Below are positions 59,874 to 64,000 of a stretch of 64,000 nucleotides of DNA, in pieces (position 1 is the first letter of the stretch; every line of letters begins with the position of its first letter). The position numbers and the translations under genes were made by a program. The notes below the pieces were generated by a model that was not told the origin of the DNA, ran no database searches, and saw only the letters and a program-made list of their open reading frames with translations. Origin of the DNA: Acholeplasma hippikon (GTDB lineage Bacteria; Bacillota_I; Bacilli_A; Acholeplasmatales; Acholeplasmataceae); NCBI RefSeq assembly GCF_900660755.1, contig NZ_LR215050.1, positions 1,054,001-1,118,000 of the forward strand. The letters run 5' to 3'.

Positions 59874-59996
59874 TTTCTTTCCTCCTTTAAAAACTATCTT
59901 AAACAAAAAATGGAGCTACATGCATTAGTTTGCATATAACTCTAGGCTTTTTTTATTATTGTCCGTTTTAATTAAATAGTTTCTTTTAGCAGTTTT

Positions 59997-60545
59997 TTAT
60001 TTACAGAAACAATTATCCATATGATCATTAACCATACCAACAGCTTGCATAAACGCATAAACAGTTGTTGGACCTAAGAATTTAAAGCCCTCTTTTTTAA
60101 GTGCTTTACTTAATTTATCAGATATTGGTGTGGTTGCTGGTACTTCTTTTAAACTTTGATAATGATTAATAATAGGTTTATAATCTACAAAGGACCATAT
60201 AAAATCACTGAAAGAACCATATTTTTTTTCAACGTTAAAATACATCTTCGCATTATGAATAGTGGCATCAATCTTCATACGATTTCTAATAATTCCCGTA
60301 TTATTCATTAACTCATTTATTTTCGCATCATCGTAATGAATGATTTTATCAGGGTCAAAATGATCATAAGCATCTTCAAATGCTTCCCACTTATTTAAAA
60401 TTGTAATCCAACTTAGACCAGCCTGTTGGCTCTCTAGAATGAGCATCTTAAATAACGCTTTTGAGTCATATAAAGGTTTACCCCAAAGTTCATCATGGTA
60501 TTTTTTTTCCGTTTCACTTTGATTAGCCCATGCACATCGTTCCAT
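59997..60545 (-). CDS. tag: DNA-3-methyladenine glycosylase I
   Basis: 182 residues. MERCAWANQSETEKKYHDELWGKPLYD (zinc Cys4 and His17), LILESQQAGLSWITILNKWEAF (catalytic Glu region) and C-terminal GMVNDHMDNCFC (zinc His and Cys). It removes 3-methyladenine from alkylated DNA. Stands alone; its stop lies next to the IS-split terminator. Confidence 0.95.
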   Translation of the reverse strand: MERCAWANQSETEKKYHDELWGKPLYDSKALFKMLILESQQAGLSWITILNKWEAFEDAYDHFDPDKIIHYDDAKINELMNNTGIIRNRMKIDATIHNAKMYFNVEKKYGSFSDFIWSFVDYKPIINHYQSLKEVPATTPISDKLSKALKKEGFKFLGPTTVYAFMQAVGMVNDHMDNCFCK

Positions 60546-60603
60546 ATAATCACCTCATCGTTATTATACCAAAATAAAAGTCCCGCCTAAGGCGAGACTA
60601 TTT

Positions 60604-61590
60604 TTATTGTATAAAGATTGTGTTAAATGAATAAGTTTGAGGTCTTAAGATGTAATTTGTAATTGTTACATAACTTGAAGATACTTGAGCTTTACCATAA
60701 ACAACATAAACTAATTCAGGGAAATCAATAAAAGGATTTCTATTTTGTTGAATACCTTGAATACGATTGTTTCTAGTTAATTCAAATTCATTTACAGGGT
60801 CTTGTTCATGCCAGCGTAAGAACATGTCTAAGTTACCAACAACATCAATATTTAAATTATATCTAAGTGAGATATATAAAACGATTCTAGCAACATCACC
60901 AATATGTTCATCTCCAGGGTAGAATTTACCAGAAGATAATTTCCATTGACCACTGCCTGTACCATATGGGTAGTTCGCACGTGTTGAGTTGACTCCTACA
61001 TTTGCTGCGCGAAGGTTATGTAAATCATATTCAGGGGCATTACCTAATTTTGAGTTTGGCCATACATGCTCACGATTACCATAAGCACCTAAGCCAGTAT
61101 AAATTAAGTAGTGGCTGCCTTGCCATGCATCGGCTTCTTTAACTTGAGCAGTAGAACCGGTTGCTTTACCGGCTGACTTAACTAATTTTGTTACAGCATC
61201 TTTTAATGCAGTTCCAGATAAATCTTTTAGTGAAGTATAATAACCAGTAAAATCGTAATTGATATCTGGAATACCATTTGATACCCATTTACCATAAAAA
61301 TTTAAATCTTGTGATACATAAATGAATTCTAGTTGTGAAGGATTTCCTGTGAAATCTTTATTAACATACCAACCAATAAAATCAAATCCTTCTTTATTTG
61401 TATTAGGAATGATTGTGATTGAATCACCTAATGCATATGATGATTTTTCTAGTAAGGTATCACCATCATAGAAGGCAATTTCATATGTTTCTTTTTGATT
61501 TTGTGGATAATCTGTGACTTCTTTAGTTTTTTGACAAGAAGTAAGAATGATTGAAAATGAGAGTAAGACTATAAGAAGTATTTTCTTCAT
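60604..61590 (-). CDS. Secreted endonuclease I-family lipoprotein
   Basis: 328 residues. Lipobox ILTSC (Cys19). An InlB B-repeat-like module (about 38-105: YEIAFYDGDTLLEKSSYALGDSITIIPN ... GWYVNKDFTG ... YGKWV) precedes an EndA/NucM-type nuclease: NREHVWPNSKLG with the catalytic Glu-His, HNLRAANVGVNSTRANYPYG, GDVARIVLYISLRYNL and FLRWHEQDPVNEFELTRNNRIQGIQQNRNPFIDFPELV. Probably cuts extracellular DNA or RNA at the cell surface for nucleotide supply. Confidence 0.9.
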   Translation of the reverse strand: MKKILLIVLLSFSIILTSCQKTKEVTDYPQNQKETYEIAFYDGDTLLEKSSYALGDSITIIPNTNKEGFDFIGWYVNKDFTGNPSQLEFIYVSQDLNFYGKWVSNGIPDINYDFTGYYTSLKDLSGTALKDAVTKLVKSAGKATGSTAQVKEADAWQGSHYLIYTGLGAYGNREHVWPNSKLGNAPEYDLHNLRAANVGVNSTRANYPYGTGSGQWKLSSGKFYPGDEHIGDVARIVLYISLRYNLNIDVVGNLDMFLRWHEQDPVNEFELTRNNRIQGIQQNRNPFIDFPELVYVVYGKAQVSSSYVTITNYILRPQTYSFNTIFIQ

Positions 61591-61606
61591 TTAAGGCTCC
61601 TAACAA

Positions 61607-63094
61607 TTATTTAGTTTTGTTTCTAGCATGTGGGAATAAGATAACGTCTCTAATGTTTGGAGTATTTGTTAATAACATAACAAATCTATCGATACCAATA
61701 CCGATACCACCAGTAGGAGGCATACCATATTCTAATGATTCAACAAAATCAACATCCATTTCTGAAGCTTCTTCATCACCTTTAGATTTTTGTTCTAATT
61801 GTGCTTCGAATCTTTGACGTTGATCAATTGGGTCATTTAATTCTGAGAATGCATTTGCATATTCAGAACCCTTAATAAATAATTCGAAACGGTCAGTGAA
61901 TCTTGGGTCTTGTGCATTTTTCTTAGCAAGAGGTGAGATTTCAACTGGATGACCATAAACGATTGTAGGTTGGATTAATGTGTCCTCAACGAATTCAGCA
62001 AAGAAGGCTTCAATGATATGACCTAATGTGAAGTGTTTTTCTAGTGGAACATTATGTTTCTTAGCTAATGCAACTGCTTCATTTAAATCATTGATTTCAA
62101 AGAAGTTAACACCTGTTTGTTCTTTAATTAAATCAACCATGTGGGCACGTTTGAAGTCTTTTAAGTGAATAGTTACATCATCAAATACAACATCATAAGT
62201 TCCTAAAACTTCCATTGCAACACTTGACATACATTCTTCAACTAAATCCATCATGTCAGTTACATCACCATAAGCCATGTAAGCTTCAACAGTAGTGAAC
62301 TCAGGGTTATGTTTAGCATCAATACCTTCATTTCTGAATAATCTACCAATTTCATATACTCTTTCTAAACCACCAACGATTAAACGTTTTAAAGGTAATT
62401 CAGTAGCAATACGTAAGTAGAAGTCCATATCTAATGCATTGTGGTGTGTAACGAATGGTCTAGCAGCAGCACCACCTAAGATTGGGTGTAAAACAGGAGT
62501 TTCAACTTCCATGAAGTCTTTACTATCAAAGTAGTGTTGGATTGCTCTAATAATCTTAGAACGTAATTTAGCAACTCTACGTGCATCTTCATTAACAATT
62601 AAGTCAACATAACGACGACGTCTAGCCTCTTCTTTATCTTGTAAACCATGGAATTTATCAGGAAGTGGAGTTAATGCTTTAGTTAAGTGAATGAATTCAT
62701 CGGCTTTAACAGTTAACTCGTTAGTTTTGGTTCTGAATAGAATACCTTTGATACCAACGATATCACCTAAGTCAGATTTTTTGAAAATATTATAAGCAAA
62801 TTCACCAACATGGTCTAATCTAACATAAACTTGGATTTTAGAATCTCTATCTTGGATTTGGATAAATCCAGCTTTACCTTGTTCACGTTTTAAAATGATA
62901 CGACCAGCAACAGTAACTTCTTGTTTCTTTTCTTCTAATTGATCGTGGTCAAATCCACCAAATTCGTTATGGATTTGAATTGCTGTGTGGCTTCTTACAA
63001 ATCTTGAACCAAATGGATCCACACCTAAACTTCTAAGTTCTTCCATTTTTTCGCGTCTAATTCTTTGTTGTTCGTTTAAATCTTCAGGAAACAT
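61607..63094 (-). CDS. lysS: Lysyl-tRNA synthetase, class II
   Basis: 495 residues from MFPEDLNEQQ at 63094 (AGGAGG 5 bases before; the frame opens at 63115). N-terminal OB fold (VTVAGRIILKREQGKAGFIQIQDRDSKIQVYV), class II motifs 2 (YEIGRLFRNEGIDAKHNPEFTTVEAYMAY) and 3 (MPPTGGIGIGIDRFVMLLTNTPNIRDVILFP). It charges tRNA-Lys. It follows rqcP and ftsH in the same direction. Confidence 0.97.
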   Translation of the reverse strand: MFPEDLNEQQRIRREKMEELRSLGVDPFGSRFVRSHTAIQIHNEFGGFDHDQLEEKKQEVTVAGRIILKREQGKAGFIQIQDRDSKIQVYVRLDHVGEFAYNIFKKSDLGDIVGIKGILFRTKTNELTVKADEFIHLTKALTPLPDKFHGLQDKEEARRRRYVDLIVNEDARRVAKLRSKIIRAIQHYFDSKDFMEVETPVLHPILGGAAARPFVTHHNALDMDFYLRIATELPLKRLIVGGLERVYEIGRLFRNEGIDAKHNPEFTTVEAYMAYGDVTDMMDLVEECMSSVAMEVLGTYDVVFDDVTIHLKDFKRAHMVDLIKEQTGVNFFEINDLNEAVALAKKHNVPLEKHFTLGHIIEAFFAEFVEDTLIQPTIVYGHPVEISPLAKKNAQDPRFTDRFELFIKGSEYANAFSELNDPIDQRQRFEAQLEQKSKGDEEASEMDVDFVESLEYGMPPTGGIGIGIDRFVMLLTNTPNIRDVILFPHARNKTK

Positions 63095-63148
63095 ATTGTA
63101 CCTCCTTAAATACATCCTTATTTTAATATATATTCCATGAAAAAACGA

Positions 63149-63397
63149 TCAAACCGATCGTTTTTCTTCTGATATTAATTCATACATGTCAGCATCTTTA
63201 CTTGGTGTAAGTGAGGTGATTTTGATTGAAATCACCTTTAAACCGAGGTGTAATTCAACAATATCACCGATTTTCACTGTTTTACCAGGTTTAGCTAATG
63301 AGCCATTAATATAAATTCTATCAGCGTCAGCAACATTTTTTGCAACTGTACGACGTTTAATAATCCTTGATACTTTTAAATATTTATCAATTCGCAA
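63149..63397 (-). CDS. S4-domain ribosome quality-control factor RqcP-like
   Basis: 82 residues from a TTG start (63395-63397). MRIDKYLKVSRIIKRRTVAKNVADADRIYINGSLAKPGKTVKIGDIVEL is the S4 (YabO/RqcP, Hsp15-like) RNA-binding domain. Such proteins bind the 50S subunit with RqcH in tailing stalled peptides. It overlaps the ftsH 3' end by 11 bp. TTG is the only fitting start, so translation is probably coupled to ftsH. Confidence 0.87.
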   Translation of the reverse strand: MRIDKYLKVSRIIKRRTVAKNVADADRIYINGSLAKPGKTVKIGDIVELHLGLKVISIKITSLTPSKDADMYELISEEKRSV

Positions 63398-64000
63398 CTT
63401 CAGTAGACTCCGGATTTTGATTATCCCACCATGCTAATTTACCAGTAGCAACGATTTCATCAATATCGTTACGAGTTAATGTTTCAACTCTAATTAAGTA
63501 CTTAGCGATGTTGTCTAATAAATCTTTATTTTCAAGGATAACGCGTTTAGCTTCTTCGTAACAATCTGTAATAATTCTTCTAACTTCTTTATCGATTTCA
63601 AGTGCAACTGCATCAGAGAAGTTTTTATCTTTTAAGTAATCTCTACCTAAGAATACACTACCTTGTTGTGATTCGTATTGGATTGGTCCTAATGCAGACA
63701 TACCATATTCAGTAACCATTGCACGTGCAATACGAGTTGCTTGTTGGAAGTCACCATAAGCACCAGTTGATACATCATCAAACATAATTTCTTCTGCAAC
63801 ACGTCCACCTAAAGCAGAAGTGATAGCTGCAAGTAATTCAGTCTTAGATTGAGTGAATTTTTCTTCAGCAGGCATATGCAATGCATATCCGCCAGCTTGT
63901 CCACGAGGGATAATTGTTACTTTTTGAACGATTGTTGCATGTCTAACTTTAACGCCGATGACAGCATGTCCAGCTTCATGATAAGCAATCATTTCTTTTT
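63387..64000 (-). CDS. ftsH: ATP-dependent zinc protease FtsH, C-terminal part (cut by window edge)
   Basis: The visible 204 codons are the peptidase domain: MIAYHEAGHAVIG with the zinc HEAGH, IIPRGQAGGYALHMP, LGGRVAEEIMFDDVSTGAYGDFQQATRIARAMVTEYGMS and a short C-terminus. The frame is open at the window edge, so the AAA+ domain and membrane segments lie beyond. FtsH degrades membrane and regulatory proteins. Ends in TGA, which here means stop and not Trp. Confidence 0.96.
   Translation of the reverse strand, partial: KEMIAYHEAGHAVIGVKVRHATIVQKVTIIPRGQAGGYALHMPAEEKFTQSKTELLAAITSALGGRVAEEIMFDDVSTGAYGDFQQATRIARAMVTEYGMSALGPIQYESQQGSVFLGRDYLKDKNFSDAVALEIDKEVRRIITDCYEEAKRVILENKDLLDNIAKYLIRVETLTRNDIDEIVATGKLAWWDNQNPESTEVAN

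Larger units (their letters stand above)
58653..59976 (-). mobile_element. Decayed IS3-family insertion sequence
   Basis: About 1.32 kb. Ends share TTAAAACGGACAA as inverted repeats: 58658-58670 at left, complement at 59959-59971 at right, within imperfect 18-bp termini. TAG, or TAGTT, repeats directly outside both ends (58650-58654 and 59977-59981), as expected for a short target duplication; the exact boundary is uncertain by two bases. It contains a disrupted orfA/orfB transposase. Orientation minus. Confidence 0.8.
58633..59996. terminator. Split terminator: arms on either side of the IS element
   Basis: AAAACTGCTA (58633-58642) and TAGCAGTTTT (59987-59996) are a perfect 10-bp inverted repeat, starting on the stop codon of the 58170 gene and ending just before tag's stop. 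Removing the IS and one target copy leaves a 17-base loop, so this was probably one bidirectional terminator between convergent genes. Confidence 0.55.

Noticed and set aside
63387..64000. Mycoplasma genetic code (UGA as Trp)
   Set aside because: ftsH ends at TGA where FtsH should end, and conserved Trp residues in the window are TGG, so the standard bacterial code applies.

Overview
The window looks like a chromosomal segment around the replication origin of a low-G+C, wall-less Mollicute of the Acholeplasma type. Reasons: very AT-rich DNA; TGG tryptophan codons and TGA used as stop (ftsH ends in TGA), so the standard bacterial code and not the Mycoplasma code; oriC flanked by dnaA and rpmH; PduL as an orphan phosphotransacylase; T-box leaders; numerous lipoproteins; no peptidoglycan genes in view. 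The species cannot be fixed from this alone. I saw no tRNA, rRNA or CRISPR array.

Layout. 1-492 holds the 5' part of pflB (minus). 665-2212 are an HD-domain protein and a membrane protein. 2204-30328 is almost entirely minus strand: cls, an aminotransferase with purA, mfd-pth-prs, spoVG, rsmA-rnmV-HD protein, pduL, a two-component system, serS with a T-box leader, an ABC exporter-like protein, then gyrA-gyrB-recF-yaaA-dnaN-dnaA. oriC (about 30330-30610) carries six DnaA-box-like 9-mers. From 30686 transcription turns to plus: rpmH-rnpA-yidC-jag, a YiiX-like protein, rmuC, T-box-asnS, a solute-binding-protein ABC operon with a large modular lipoprotein, a membrane protein with a nuclease lipoprotein, two DHH phosphoesterases, mgtC-like, mnmE, dnaX-ybaB-recR, rpoE, pyrG, fba and two unknown genes. 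A decayed IS3-family element (58653-59976) sits in what looks like a terminator loop; beyond it tag, an endonuclease I lipoprotein, lysS, rqcP and the 3' part of ftsH are on minus. The strand switch at oriC fits leading-strand gene orientation on both arms.

The most interesting region is 37246-49510. A CcpA-type operator, a promoter, a 25-codon leader peptide and an intrinsic terminator precede an ABC operon whose ATPase has a roughly 175-residue helical insertion between the Q-loop and the ABC signature. The operon ends with a 917-residue lipoprotein that appears to alternate Ig-like and OB-like modules. Next come a lamin-tail plus staphylococcal-nuclease-type lipoprotein and two tandem DHH/DHHA1 (NrnA-like) phosphoesterases. 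Mycoplasmas have surface nucleases next to UgpC-like ABC transporters with enlarged ATPases. I therefore infer, without proof, a nucleic-acid scavenging route: capture and cutting outside, import of fragments, final cleavage to mononucleotides inside. A second secreted nuclease (endonuclease I) lies at 60604-61590.

Other regulatory finds: a pyrG leader with the features of the Bacillus CTP-sensing attenuator (GGGC start, pyrimidine-rich terminator arm), T-boxes for serS (UCC) and asnS (AAC), three cre-like sites, overlapping divergent promoters at pduL/HIT, and hairpins in the leaders of purA and the two-component operon.
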